Shown here in pieces: positions 44,438-56,321 of a DNA stretch of 64,000 bases (position 1 is the stretch's first letter; each line of letters opens with the position of its first letter). The notes beneath the pieces are model-generated. The model was not told the origin of the DNA, made no database searches, and saw only the letters and a program-made list of their open reading frames with translations. This stretch comes from Homarus americanus. Lineage: Eukaryota > Arthropoda > Malacostraca > Decapoda > Nephropidae. Location of the stretch: assembly GCF_018991925.1 (NCBI RefSeq), contig NW_024744357.1:4413707-4477706 (forward strand), written 5' to 3'. A program made the position numbers and the translations under genes.

Positions 44438-44964
44438 TCACTCAAAAAAATATCTATACAAAATTGTGTTGAAAAATATGACACAACAGACGAAGGATTT
44501 TGACAACCCTACCGAGACAACAGGAGTCGCAGTGTTCATTCTGAAATTCATTAATCAACCCAAGTAGAGATAGTTTTTTTGATGACTGTACAGTACATAT
44601 ACCGGACTATTACAGATTACTAATGTATTCATAACTCACAGTACCTTATTAAGCTGTGGTTTTATAAGCATAGAATATATTACAGTTTATGGTGTTAGTG
44701 AGAAATGATAACACGTAATATATACAGTCTTAGAGTAAAGGACTATAGTCACGGAGACTCGCCAGTGTTAAACGCAGCATATATGACTTAAATCTCCAAG
44801 TAACACTCCTATTTTATCTCCATCCAAGTGAAGGGAAGTGGAGTTTAACGGAGAACAGTTCACACTACGGAGATGAATTGCTCACGCAGATCAAAGGACC
44901 TCCACGACGAGTCTGTGTTGAGGATCTGAAGGAGTGTGCTTGTGTGACCAACTGGGTTTAATTC
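44438..44964. other. No gene seen
   Basis: Unique AT-rich DNA between the solo LTR and the (GT)n before a LINE A fragment. Confidence 0.5.

Positions 44965-44998
<34 letters not shown>
44965..44998. repeat. (GT)n at the 3' break of LINE A
   Basis: About 16 GT copies ending exactly where LINE A sequence begins. Confidence 0.93.
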
Positions 44999-45001
<3 letters not shown>

Positions 45002-46506
45002 CGGTTGGTAAGCAGAGGTCATTCTGCTTTATACACCTCGGCTGGGATTTCATCAGGCCCTGTGGCTTTGTTATTTTTCATCTGCTGGATGGCAGTAGCT
45101 AAGTCATCCCGGGATGGAGGATAGCTGAGGTGGGTCAGCTCTGGATGCTGAGGGACCTGCTGGGTAGTCAAGACCTCCACATCGGTGTTTCAGTTGAGCA
45201 GCGAATGGTAGTGCTCTGTCCAGTGCGACGGATACCTTCTTCTTAATTAGGGTGTTACCGTCGGATGAGTGGAGGGGGGCCGCGCCATGAGTAGTTAGGC
45301 CATATGTGTTTTAGTGGAATTTAAAAATTCACACATCTTGTATTGATGGGCACATTTTTGCGTTTCACAAGCTTTATTTTTCCACCATTCGTTCTTTAGA
45401 TTGGCAAATTCGCTCTGGACTATCGCTTACTTCTGGCGGATGGTATCAGCTTTGGTCTGAGACTGAGGGTTGTTCTGCTAGTCGATTTCCTGGTTATTTT
45501 CATCAAATCAATCCTGGTGTTGTCTTTCGATCTGGCCGAGGGTCTCATTGCAGATTTTTGTGATGATATCATTGAGGGGACCCCATTTAGGTTGTTTGTT
45601 GTTGGGTTGTTTATCAGCCCATCCTCGAGCTGCTCTCTGAAGGCATGTGCTACCGTTGGATCCTCCAGTCACTTAGTGTTAAAACCTCTTGTGGAGGCTT
45701 GTTGCCTTCGCCATTCTGGGCGACATGAAGGGAGAGTTTGGCTCTGACGAGCCGATGATCTGTGTCGCAGTGGTCTGAGCCACGCATGGCTCGGGTGATG
45801 AGGACATCTCAGTGATCTCTTTCTCTGACAATGATGTAGTCAATCAGATGCCAGTGTTTGGATCGTGGGTGTTGCCACGAACCCTTGAACCTGTCTGCCT
45901 GCCTAAACAAGGTGTTGGTGATAGTGAGGCTGTGTTCAGCACACTTCCTGAGGAGGAGTAGGCCGTTGGGATTACACTTGCCCACTCCGTTTCTCCCTAT
46001 GGTTGCCTGCCATATCTCAGCATGTCTGCTAACTCTGGCATTGAAGTCACCTAGTAGCACAACCTTATCTTCTCTGGAGACAAAGGTTGGCACTCTGTCA
46101 AGGTCGGCATAAAAGGCTTCCTTGATGTCATCCTCTGCATCCAGTGTTGGGACGTATGCACTGATGAAGAAGGCATGACGTGAGTGATGCAGTGGGATTC
46201 GGAGCGTCATGATGTGCTCGTTGACCCCCAACAGGCATTTCAGTTAGCTTATGTAGGATGGATTGGCGATTGGTAAATTCAACTCCTTAAATGTGGTTTC
46301 TCTCCTTAGCAAGCCTTCCCTTCCAGAAGAAAGTATAGCAAGACCCCCATTCTGTGAGTCGACCCTCGTCTGGGAGCCGGGACTCACTCATGGCTGCTAT
46401 GTCGATCTTATACCTAGACAGCTCCTTTGCCGCAGGAGCAGTTTTTCTTTCATGTCGCTCATTATTTGTGCCAGTATCCAGAAGGGTCCTGACATTCCAT
46501 GCAGCG
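44999..46506 (-). mobile_element. LINE A, endonuclease-half copy
   Basis: The minus strand begins AAWNVRTLLDTGTNNERHE (start of an APE endonuclease) near 46505, continues with AYVPTLDAEDDIKEAFYADL and VVLLGDFNARV (the catalytic G-D-F-N-A block) near 46060, and KHWHLIDYIIVR near 45850. It then runs through linker sequence matching 28060-28600 and stops at 44999, so the RT half is absent. One frameshift near 46240 splits the endonuclease. Both ends abut CA/GT microsatellites. Confidence 0.82.
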
Positions 46507-46534
46507 ACCACACACACAAACACACACACACAGG
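46507..46534. repeat. (CA)n at the 5' break of LINE A
   Basis: CA copies with one AA interruption, adjoining the first endonuclease codons of the LINE A copy. Confidence 0.88.
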
Positions 46535-46654
46535 TCAGCAGTATTCGCATAAGAGAGACGATAACAGGCAAATACAGACCAGACTTGGCATATTTTCCTT
46601 TATTTACAAGTGAACGACACATGTTCACTCCAGACAGTGTATCAGCTGTGTCGG

Positions 46655-46875
46655 GGTGTGTCAAGGTGTGTTAGAGTGTGTTAGGGTGTGTCAGGGTGTG
46701 TTAGGATGTATCAGGGTGTTTTGGGATGTGTCATGGTGTGTTGCGGTGTGTTATGGTGAGGTAGGGTGTGTTAAGGTGTATCAGGGTGTGTTAGGGAACG
46801 CCAGAGTGTGTCTGGATGTGCTAGGGTGTATCTGGATGTGCCAGGGTGTGTTAGGGTGCATCAGGGTGTGTGTCT
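46655..46875. repeat. GTGTGTTAGG / GTGTGTCAGG 10-bp minisatellite
   Basis: About 22 copies with TCAGG, TTAGG, ATCTGG and TTGCGG variants. Confidence 0.9.
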
Positions 46876-47123
46876 TGTCTGCTATGGATGGTTGGTCAAT
46901 GGTCTGCTATGACCTTTGGGATATTCAGATGGTAAATGATCTCCAATGTAAACACTACCATGAGAAAGAGGTTCCTCCCCCATGTCTATAGGTGTTCCAG
47001 ATAGTTATGCCTGGCAAGCACCTTCTCACTCTGCTCCCTCCCCTACCCCCTCTTTCTTCATTCCTTTGTAGTACACCCATGCCTTTTGTTTGCTGAGGCA
47101 GCTCCCTGTCCTGACGGCCCTTT

Positions 47124-47167
47124 GCGTGTGTATGTGTGTGTGTGTGTGTGTGCGTGCGTGTGTGTGT
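47124..47167. repeat. (GT)n microsatellite
   Basis: About 20 copies with GC and TAT interruptions. Confidence 0.9.
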
Positions 47168-47285
47168 TACATTCCTCGGAACAATTGCTGCCGCCTTTAA
47201 TGGATTTACACGCAATACATTTTTTTATATATTATTTGTTATCAATCACAGGTAATTGAGTATTACTGATGCATTAGTTTTCTTA

Positions 47286-47335
47286 CACACACATAGATAG
47301 ACGGAGACAGACACACTTAGACATATATGCACAGT

Positions 47336-47374
<39 letters not shown>

Positions 47375-47526
47375 AAACACACACACACACACACACACAG
47401 GCATAGAGAGAGAAAAAAAACACTCACAGACAAACAAGCACACACACACACACACACACACACCGAGACAGACAGAGACACAGACAGACAGACAGACAGA
47501 GAGACAGACAGACAGACAGAGAGAGG
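47286..47526. repeat. (CA)n and (AGAC)n compound tract
   Basis: CA-rich at 47286-47400, A-rich spacer, CA at 47440-47463, then ACAG tetramers to 47526. Confidence 0.93.
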
Positions 47527-47809
47527 TCGGTGTAAGGGGTTAACAGCACCTTGAGTTCCTTGGCCCAAAGATCAGAGCTTCAATGGATCCTGATTTTAGC
47601 GACACAAGAGTTTGTTTGGCTCTGTCTCGTCCAATCATATTCCTCTTTGTTTATTTGTTTAATCATTTTTATTTACATTTTTTAGAACTGTTTCTGTATA
47701 GGTAAATTAATACCCCACCTCGTTACTTTATATCAAGATTTTACCATTATATTATTCACACTTTTATTAATTTTATGTTGATTTATTTATTTATTTGTTT
47801 GATGTAGAT
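47527..47809. other. No gene seen
   Basis: AT-rich unique DNA with TTTATTTATTTATTTG at 47783. Confidence 0.5.
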
Positions 47810-47972
47810 TCTCCAGGTGTTAATCAGGTGTTTATCAGGTGTTTATCAGGTGTTTATCAGGTGTTCATCAGGTGTTCATCAGGTGTTCATCAGGTGTTCA
47901 TCAGGTGTTTATCAGGTGTTTATCAGGTGTTCATCAGGTGTTCATCAGGTGTTTATCAGGTGTTCATCAAGT
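47810..47972. repeat. 11-bp TCAGGTGTTYA minisatellite
   Basis: About 14 copies alternating TTTA and TTCA. Confidence 0.94.
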
Positions 47973-48204
47973 GGGGGTGAACTAGAGGTGGGAGGTGTTA
48001 TTTCAGCTCGGTTCAATGACCCTTAGGAGAGGAAACCAATGTACCTAATTATAGTAAATAGGTTTTAAGATAATTGATTTTTTTTCCAATTACATTAACA
48101 GTTGGAATGTAATTTGTCCCTTAATAATTCCTTTTGACCAGGTGAATAATTTCCAGTGTTAGAAAATCATGATAATTATTACACACGTGCATAAGAGGTG
48201 ATCA

Positions 48205-49375
48205 TTTTTGAGTGAGAGCCAGGGAGAGTTAGTGAGAGTCAGGGAGAGTTAGTGAGAGTCAGGGAAGAGTTAGTGAGAGTCAGGGAAGAGTTAGTGAGAG
48301 TTAAGGGGAGTTAGTGAGAGTCAGGGAGAGTTAGTGAGAGCCAAGGAGAGTTAGTGAGAGTCAGGGAGAGTTAGTGAGAGTCAGGGAGAGTTAGTGAGAG
48401 TCAGGGAGAGTTAGTGAGAGCCAGGGAGAGTTAGTGAGAGCCAAGGAGAGCAGGAGAGTCAGGAGAGCAGAAGTGAGAGCCAGGAGAGTTAGTGAGGAGC
48501 CAAGGAGAGTTAGTGAGCGCCAAGGAGGAGCTAGTGAGAGTCAGGGAGAGTTAGTGAGAGCCAGGAGAGTTAGGCAGAGCCAGGAGAGTTAGTGAGTCAG
48601 GGAGAGTTAGTGAGAGTCAGGGAGAGTTAGTGAGAGCCAAGGAGAGCAGAGAATACAGAGCAGGAGAAAGCCAAGGAGAGCAAAGTAGAGCTAAGGAGGT
48701 TAGTGAGAGCCAAGGAGAGTTAGTGAGAGCCAAGGAGAGTTAGTGAGAGCCAAGGAGAGTTAGGAGAGTTTCAGGAGAGTTAGTGAGAGCCAGGGAGTTA
48801 GTGAGAGCCAAGGAGAGTTAGTGAGAGCCAAGGAGAGTTAGTGAGAGTCAGGAGAGTTGGGAGAGTCAGGGAGAGTTAGTGAGAGTCAGGGGAGAGTTAG
48901 TGAGAGTCAGGAGAGTTAGTGAGAGTCAGGGAAGAGTTAGTGGAGAGCCAAGGAGAGTTAGGGGTGAGAGCTAGGGAGAGTTAGAAGAGAGTCAGGGAGA
49001 GTTAGTGAGAGTCAGGAACATTAGAGAGCAAGGAGAGCAAGAAGTAGAGAGTCAGGGGGAGAGTTAGTGAGACATGAGAGTTAGTGAGAGCCAAGGAGAG
49101 TTAGTGAGCGCTAAGGAGAGTTAGGTGGAGAGCCAAGGAGAGTTAGTGAGAGTCAGGGAGAGTTAGTGAGAGTCAGGGAGAGTTAGTGAGAGCCAGGGAG
49201 AGTTAGTGAGAGCCAAGGAGAGTTAGTGAGAGTCAGGGAGAGTTAGTGAGAGCCAAGGAGAGTTAGTGAGAGTCAGGGAAGAGTTAGTGAGAGCCAAGGA
49301 GAGTTAGTGAGAGCCAAGGAGAGTTAGTGAGAGCCAAGGAGAGTTAGTGAGAGCCAAGGAGAGTTAGTGAGAATA
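48205..49375. repeat. 20-bp minisatellite, about 1.2 kb
   Basis: About 58 copies of GAGAGTTAGTGAGAGTCAGG with a GCCAAG variant. The middle (48450-49130) is full of one- to four-base indels, while both ends are regular. Confidence 0.95.
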
Positions 49376-49614
49376 TGGGGATTGAACACCATTTCTTCCA
49401 CTCCTGGTATGGCGGTAACCCCTCACTACATAAAACTATCAGGTGACACTGTAGCTGCTGCCCCCAGCCTCTGTTGTGACATACGGCTCAACAGGCGCAA
49501 CATGTTTCATTTGAATAACAAGTTGACCACCTGGTGAGGGGTCAAGTACGTGTTCTCTTCTGTGTTACATGACCTTATTTATCCTGTTAACATCAAGGTT
49601 GTGTTTCTGTTATT
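49376..49614. other. No gene seen
   Basis: Short unique stretch between two minisatellites. Confidence 0.5.
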
Positions 49615-49860
49615 ATCCAATCTGTGTTTAGTTACGTGTTGGTGTTTAGTTACCTGTGTTACCATCAATTAGTGTTTAGTTACGTGTGTTACCATTCAAT
49701 TAGTGTTTAGTTACCTGTGTTACCATTTAATTAGTGTTTAGTTACCTGTGTTACTATTCAATTAGTGTTTAGTTACCTGTGTTACCATTCAATTAGTGTT
49801 TAGCTACCTGTGTTACCATTCAGTTAGTGTTTAGTTACGTATCTTACTGATTATCGCTCC
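49615..49860. repeat. 31-bp minisatellite
   Basis: Seven copies of TGTTTAGTTACCTGTGTTAC + CATTCAATTAG, with ACGTG and shortened variants. Confidence 0.93.
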
Positions 49861-49949
49861 ATCTTTACCACCCAGATAACCACGATGCATCATCATGAAC
49901 CACGACACCACCCTTCAGAAGCTTCTCTCACCCGGACACAGGAGCCAGG

Positions 49950-50065
49950 CATCTGTGTCCCGCATATGTGTCAGTATTACTAGTAAGTGCCTGTGTCCCC
50001 CACATGTATCTGTATCACTAGTAGATGCCTGTGTCCCCCACATGTGTCTGTATTACTAGTAGATG
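49950..50065. repeat. About 45-bp repeat, 2-3 copies
   Basis: CTGTGTCCCCCACATGTGTC and TGTATTACTAGTAGATGCC recur. Confidence 0.85.
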
Positions 50066-50237
50066 AAGCATAAATGAAGAAACGAAAGTGAATAAAAACA
50101 TTTCACAGAAGAAACTTTTCGTGTTGACATTTTCTCGATCAAGATTATGCTCATACCTTATGTCTACAGTACATTATTGTTTCGTGGGGAAGACTGACAA
50201 GATAAAGTTGATAGGATCGTCTCGTGTTGCGTCTTAC

Positions 50238-50385
50238 CTCTGTGGTGGCAGCAGTGTACGTCAACAGAGCGTCTGCCTCCTCTTCACCACCTTTGTCTCT
50301 AACACCGGTGGGAGGCCATGTTGGGGTGGGCGGACCAGTCTTCGCATTCTTATTTCAGCACTGTCCAGCCTGGGTGCTTCTGTGT
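50238..50385 (-). other. Candidate isolated exon (minus strand)
   Basis: Read on the minus strand, a pyrimidine-rich acceptor (CACATTTACCCACAG, 50400-50386) and a strong donor (AGAG|GTAAGACG at 50238/50237) bracket 148 bp of GC-balanced sequence unlike its AT-rich surroundings. One frame is open for about 40 codons (TEAPRLDSAEIRMRRLV...) before a TGA near the donor, so it could be a last coding or untranslated exon. The plus strand also has overlapping 154- and 60-codon ORFs here. No homologue is recognised. Confidence 0.25.
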
Positions 50386-51558
50386 CTGTGGGTAAATGTG
50401 CGTTAGACTTACAGTACAGTTCATACGTTCTCTCACTTTTTTCTCTTCTCTATTTCTGGGGATTATTTTTTTTTGTCTCTGTTTTAATTTCATTTATGTC
50501 AGGACCACCCAGGTGTTCCTCCTCCTCGGTTAAGTCTCTTAGAAGCAATTAAGTGGCGACATTTTCCATCAGGTTTTGGTTTTGTTTGATAATCTCCCTC
50601 AGACTTTGTGGATTAACCTGCTGGATGACATAATGAGATACGATAAATGGTTGGCCTCGTCTTAGGATAATTTATACGTCCTTATCTTTCTTATCTCACG
50701 AATACACTACCTCAGGATTCAGGTCTTTCAAACGGGGAATAGATTATAATATATTGATGTGTTTGCCCCAACTTGTTTACAAAATGGTACATAGTCACTC
50801 TCGCTACTCGCTACTCGCTCGTTTGGTCACCGAAACGAAACAGGTAAGTGTTTAGCTAATGACGGACAGGTGATACGCCACTTCATAATCAGTCACTATC
50901 AAAAAGGTAAAATATCACTATTATTAATTTTAAGCGTAGCACTGCATTTATCATCAAGCTTCGGCCTCTCGTTAAACTGTAATATTATGACTTAAGAAAC
51001 AGGAATTCGTGACCTAATTAAGAAAGTTATAAATACTCTGAGAATAACTATGTCTAAGTCCCCATGTACACAGACCACTAGCCAGAGAGAAGATGATAAA
51101 AGGGGAATATATCACAGCAGGAATAACTGAGAGAAGGGAAACTGTGAGTAAAAGTAATGGTGATGATCATTCATATTTTAACAAATCCTTAAAAGTATAT
51201 TTCTCCTCAAAAAGTATATTTAAAAAAAAATTTTCATCATTAATTTCCACAAAAATGAACTCGAGATAAATGAAGAGTTTTATTTTATTGAAGTAATCTT
51301 TACAAATAAATGTTCAAAATTATATTCAGAGACTGAGATAATGTTATTATGAAGAGGAAATTATAGCAAAAAAAAAAAACGACCCAAAAAATCTGGATTG
51401 GGTGAATGAAAAATCTGTCTTAAAATGGATTCCTCACAGATTTTATTTTATAGTTTTAGAAATATCTTATATAAACTCATATAAAAAATAGAATTTAGGC
51501 TGGACAAGAATAGCAGTCAACCCTGTAGTGTTTTAAGACGAGGTGACGAGAAAATACG
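50386..51558. other. AT-rich, no gene seen
   Basis: Includes A/T homopolymers (51223-51232, 51370-51380). The plus-strand frame at 50088-50552 extends into the start of this stretch but has no domain I recognise. Confidence 0.45.
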
Positions 51559-51586
51559 ACACACACACACACACACACACACAGAG
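51559..51586. repeat. (CA)n microsatellite
   Basis: About 13 CA copies. Confidence 0.93.
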
Positions 51587-52004
51587 TCAAGTACTGCATT
51601 AAGAAAAACAAATGAAAGTGTGAACATTAACACAAGAGAAAACATCATGACGACAATATCTCTGACTATGGTGTAATGCCCCCATCAGTTGCAATGGTCT
51701 TCAATAACTATTACTGATTATTACCAGTTTGGGATCACCAGGTTATCTTACCTTTGAAAGCTAATGATCAAAGCTGATTTTATCTTATTAGTGAAAAGCT
51801 GTTTATCGCCCGGTTTGGTTATTAGCTGGGGAATAGAACCAATCATATTTTTAGGGAAGAAACATATATTCATTTATATATAGAGCGAGAAGGACAGAGA
51901 GAGAGAGAGAGAGACAGAGAGGGATAGAAAGACAGAGATCACATACTTGCATATGGATATTTTGGGGTAGGGTTTATCATAACGTTAATCAACCTCTTCC
52001 ACCA
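51587..52004. other. No gene seen; short (GA)n
   Basis: Unique DNA with GAGAGA at 51895-51915, leading into the C-rich minisatellite. Confidence 0.5.
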
Positions 52005-53885
52005 TCCTCCCTCTCATAAAACACCACCTCCTCCCCATCCCCCACCATCCCCTACCATCCTCCTCTCTAAAACACCACCTCCCTACCCCTACCATCCCCA
52101 CCATCCTCCCTCACTCAAACCCACCTCTACCCCCACCATCCCCACCATCCTCCTCTCACTCCAAACACTACCTCCTACCCCTCCATCCCCCACCATCCTC
52201 CCCCTCTCATTCAAACACCACCTCCCTCCCCCCACCATCCCCCACCATCCTCCCCTCTCACTCAAACACCACCTCCCCTCCCCTACCATCCCCACCATCC
52301 TCCCCTCTCCTCAAACACCACCTCCCCTCCCCCCCACCATCCCCCACCATCCTCCCTCTCCTCCAAACACCACCTCCCTCCCCACCATCCCCCCACCATC
52401 CTCCCCTCTCCATCAACACCACCTCCCCTACCCCACCATCCCCCTGTCCTCCCCTCCCCTCCAAACACACCTCCCTCCCCCCCACCATCCCCCACCATCC
52501 TCCCCTCTCCACTCAAACACCACCTCCCCTACCCCCCTGTCCCCCCACCATCCTCCCCTCTCACTCCAAACACCACCTCCCCCCCCCACCATCCCCCCAC
52601 CATCCTCCCCTCTCACTCAAACACACCTCCCTCCCCCCACCATCCCCCCCCCATCCTCCCCTCTCCTCCAAACACCACCTCCCTCCCCCACCATCCCCCA
52701 CCATCCTCCTCTCCTCCAAACACACCTCCCTCCCCTACCCCCCTGTCCCCCCACCATCCCTCCTCTCCCTCAAACACCACCTCCCTCCCCCACCATCCCC
52801 ACCATCCTCCCCTCTCACTCCAAACCCACCTCCCTCCCCACCATCCCCCACCATCCTCCCCTCTCACTCCAAACCCACCTCCCTACCCCCACCATCCCCC
52901 ACCATCCTCCCCTCTCACTCAAACACCACCTCCCTCCCCCACCATCCCACCATCCCCCTCTCACTCCAACCACCTCCCCACCATCCCCCCACATCTCCTC
53001 TCCTCCACACCACCTCCTCCCCCCACCATCCCCCACCATCCCCACCATCCTCCCCTCCCCTCAAACACCACCTCCCTCCCCCACCATCCCCCCATCCTCC
53101 TCTCCTCAAACACCACCTCCCTCCCCCACCATCCCCCACCATCCTCCCCTCTCACTCAAACACCACCTCCTCCCCCCATCCCCATCATCCTCCTCCAGGC
53201 ACCCTCCCTACCCCTGTCCCCCCACCATCCTCCTCTCCTCAAACACCACCTCCTCCCCCACCATCCCCCCACCATCCTCCTCTCCTCAAACACCACCTCC
53301 TCCCCATCCCCATCCTCCCCTCTCCTCCATACCCTCCCTCCCACCATCCCCCACACCATCCTCCTCTCACTCAAACACCCACCTCTACCCCCACCATCCC
53401 CCCACCATCCTCCCCTCTCACTCCAAGCCACACCTCCTCCCCACCATCCCCATCCTCCCTCTCACTCAAGCACCTCCTCCCTACCATCCATCCCCTCTCA
53501 CTCAAACACCACCTCCCCCACACCATCCCCCACCATCCCCCTCCTCTCCACTCAAAGCACCACCTCCCTACCCCCACCATCCCCCACCATCCTCCTCTCA
53601 CTCAAGCACCCTCCTCACCCACCATCCCCACCATCCTCCTCTCACTCAAACACCACCTCCCTCCCCCCACCAGCCCCAACATCCCCCTCCTCATCCAAAC
53701 ACCACCTCCCCTCCCCATCCCCCCACCATCCCTCCCCTCTCACTCAAACACCACCTCCCTCCCCACCATCCCCCATCCTCTCTCAGGCACCTCTCCCCCA
53801 CCATCCCCACCATCCTCCCTCCTACACTCAAACACCACCCTCCCCATCCCACCCATCCCCCTCTCCACTCAACACCACCTCTAAC
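52005..53885. repeat. C-rich minisatellite, about 1.9 kb
   Basis: Nearly 40 imperfect copies of a 45-52-bp unit containing CTCTCACTCAAACACCACCT and CCACCATCCCCCACCATCC. C-run lengths vary almost every unit. The Gly/Trp-rich minus-strand frames change every few units and are not genes. It ends 15 bp before the assembly gap. Confidence 0.95.
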
Positions 53886-53900
53886 CATTACGTAATAACA

Positions 53901-54000
53901 NNNNNNNNNNNNNNNNNNNNNNNNNNNNNNNNNNNNNNNNNNNNNNNNNNNNNNNNNNNNNNNNNNNNNNNNNNNNNNNNNNNNNNNNNNNNNNNNNNNN
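53901..54000. other. Assembly gap (100 N)
   Basis: Exactly 100 N, the conventional placeholder for a gap of unknown size. Different minisatellites lie on either side, so the join was made inside a repeat region. Confidence 0.98.
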
Positions 54001-54445
54001 GCTTCTTCACTGCACCCCCGGCCCGCTCACTTTGGCGTCTTCACTGCACCCCCGGCCCGCTCACTCCTTGGCTTCTTCACTGCACCCCCGGCCTGTTCAC
54101 TCCATGGCTTCCTCACTGCACCCCCGGCCCGCTCACTCCATGGCTTCCTCACTGCACCCCCCTGGCCCGCTCACTCCATGGCTTCACTGCACCCCCGGCC
54201 CGCTCACTCCTTGGCTTCTTCACTGCACCCCGGCCCGCTAACTCCATGGCTTCCTCACTGCACCCCCGGCCCTCTCACTCGGCTTCCTCACTGCACCCCC
54301 GGCCCGCTCCACTCCTTGGCTTCTTCACTGCACCCCCGGCCCGCTAACTCCATGGCTTCACTGCACCCGGCCCGCTAACTCCATGGCTTCTTCACTGCAC
54401 CCCCGGCCCGCTCTCACTCCCGGCTTCCTCACTGCACCCCGGTTC
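54001..54445. repeat. 35-bp GC-rich minisatellite
   Basis: About 13 copies containing CACTGCACCCCCGGCCCGCT and CACTCCATGGCTTCTT, with C-run and TTGG/ATGG variants. Confidence 0.94.
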
Positions 54446-54599
54446 TTCACACTCTCTCCATTATATATCATATCCTCAGTTTCTTGGTCATGATTATCTA
54501 GTTATATTTCATCCTGTTTACCAAGATAAATGTGCAATAAATCTACGAGGTAGTAAGAGAGATTTTGAGCTGCATTATGATATGACAACATTTTCAAGG

Positions 54600-54602
<3 letters not shown>

Positions 54603-54646
<44 letters not shown>
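54603..54646. repeat. (GT)n microsatellite
   Basis: About 22 GT copies. Confidence 0.95.
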
Positions 54647-54647
<1 letters not shown>

Positions 54648-54814
54648 TATTAGGAAAAATCGTCATAGTTTTTAGCCACCAAAAATATATATGGAAATTA
54701 CTGAGAGTTGAGGCGCCAGTGATGAAGTAAGGACCAAGTGAAAGCTTTCCTGTGTCGGGCTGGTCACTCGTCCATCATCTTATGAGGAGCTCTTGTGTAA
54801 GCTGCGGGGGGTGA

Positions 54815-54915
54815 GGGATAAAGGGAGGGAGTGATAAAGGGAGGGAGTGAGGGATAAAGGGAGGGAGGGAGTGGGGGGATAAAGGGAGGGAGGGATAAAG
54901 GGAGGGAGGAGCAAT
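54815..54915. repeat. GGATAAAGGGAGGGAGTGA minisatellite
   Basis: Five copies of variable length (14-25 bp). Confidence 0.9.
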
Positions 54916-55134
54916 GAAAGACAAAAGTCGTGACGTGAAATTTGGTGAAAACATATGCCTAAGGGCTAAACTTTTGGTGCGCTCTGCCTTGTGGTAGGGC
55001 TGTCATAATGTTTCAAGAGTTATATTTAATCTTCGGACAAAACCACGACACAACTTTGTCTATGCTTTTACATTGGTGGGAAAAAATAGTTTGAGAAAAA
55101 TTTACTCAAGAAAAAGTAGTTCTCTTTCTTTACG
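54916..55134. other. No gene seen
   Basis: Unique DNA between two minisatellites. Confidence 0.5.
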
Positions 55135-55850
55135 TTAATACCTGGCGGACAAAACTAATACCTGGAGGACAAAACTAATGCCTGGTGGACAAAACTTATA
55201 CCTGGCGGACCAAACTAATACCTGACGAACAAAACTAATACCTGGCGGACAAAACTAATACCTGGCGGACAAAACTAATACCTGGCGGACAAAACTGGCC
55301 TGGAGATAAAAACTAATACCCATGAGACAAAGAAATAATACCTGGCAGACCAAAAAACCCCAGCACCTGGCGGACAAAACTAATATCTGGCAGACCAACT
55401 ATTGCGGCGAACAAAAAACTAACTGGCGGACAAAACTAATACCTGGCGGACAAACTAATAACTGGCGGACAAAACTATTGCCTGGCGGACAAGCTAATAC
55501 CTGGAGGACAAAACTGTACCCATAGGACAAAAACTAATACCTGGCAGACAAAACTAATACTGGCAGACCAAAAACTAATACCTGGACAAAACTATTGCCT
55601 GGCGGACCAAAACTAATACCTGGCGGAAAAAAACTAACACCACGGCGGACAAAACTATTACTGGATAAAGCTAATACCTGGCGGAAGAAAACTAATACCT
55701 GGCGGACAAAACTATTACCTGGCGGACAAAACTTATACCTGGCGGACAAAACAAATACCTGGCGAACAAAACTAATACCTGGCGGACAAAACTAATACCT
55801 GTCGGACAAAACTAATACCTGGCGGACAAAACTAATACCTGGCGGACAAG
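55135..55850. repeat. 21-bp minisatellite
   Basis: About 34 copies of AATACCTGGCGGACAAAACT, 19-22 bp, with GAGG, CAGA and CGAA variants and many one-base losses in the middle. Confidence 0.95.
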
Positions 55851-55939
55851 GAAGCATTAGTCTAGCCTCTCAGGGAACTTCTTTGGTGAATTAAAGTTAT
55901 TGAATTACCTGAGAGAATAATAATAAGACTTGGAATAAC

Positions 55940-56035
55940 TCACTAAAGACTAATGATCCTCCTCCTCCTCTTCCTCTTACTCCTCCTCTTACTCCTCTTC
56001 CTCCTCCTCTTCCTTTTACTCTTCCTCTCTCTTCA
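55940..56035. repeat. (CTC)n/(TTC)n tract
   Basis: CCTCCTCCTCTTCCTCTTAC motifs. Confidence 0.88.
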
Positions 56036-56261
56036 TTATCCCTTAACCACTTTTACCCATTCTTCTTTATCTCATTTTTTCCCTCCCTCCCTCTCTGTTC
56101 ATTAATTATCTTATAGTCTCTCGTTATACTTCTCTTCCTGTTTCATCAACGTTTTTAATTATTTTTCTTCGACAATTTTTACCTCTTTTTCCACATCCCG
56201 TTGTTATGATATTATTACGACTTTATAAATTTTATGAGTGAGTTATTGTATTCTCGCTACC

Positions 56262-56268
56262 TTAATAT

Positions 56269-56320
<52 letters not shown>
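56262..56320. repeat. (ATA)n tail of the minus-strand LINE C
   Basis: About 18 AAT triplets directly at the 3' end of the LINE C copy. Confidence 0.93.
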
Positions 56321-56321
<1 letters not shown>

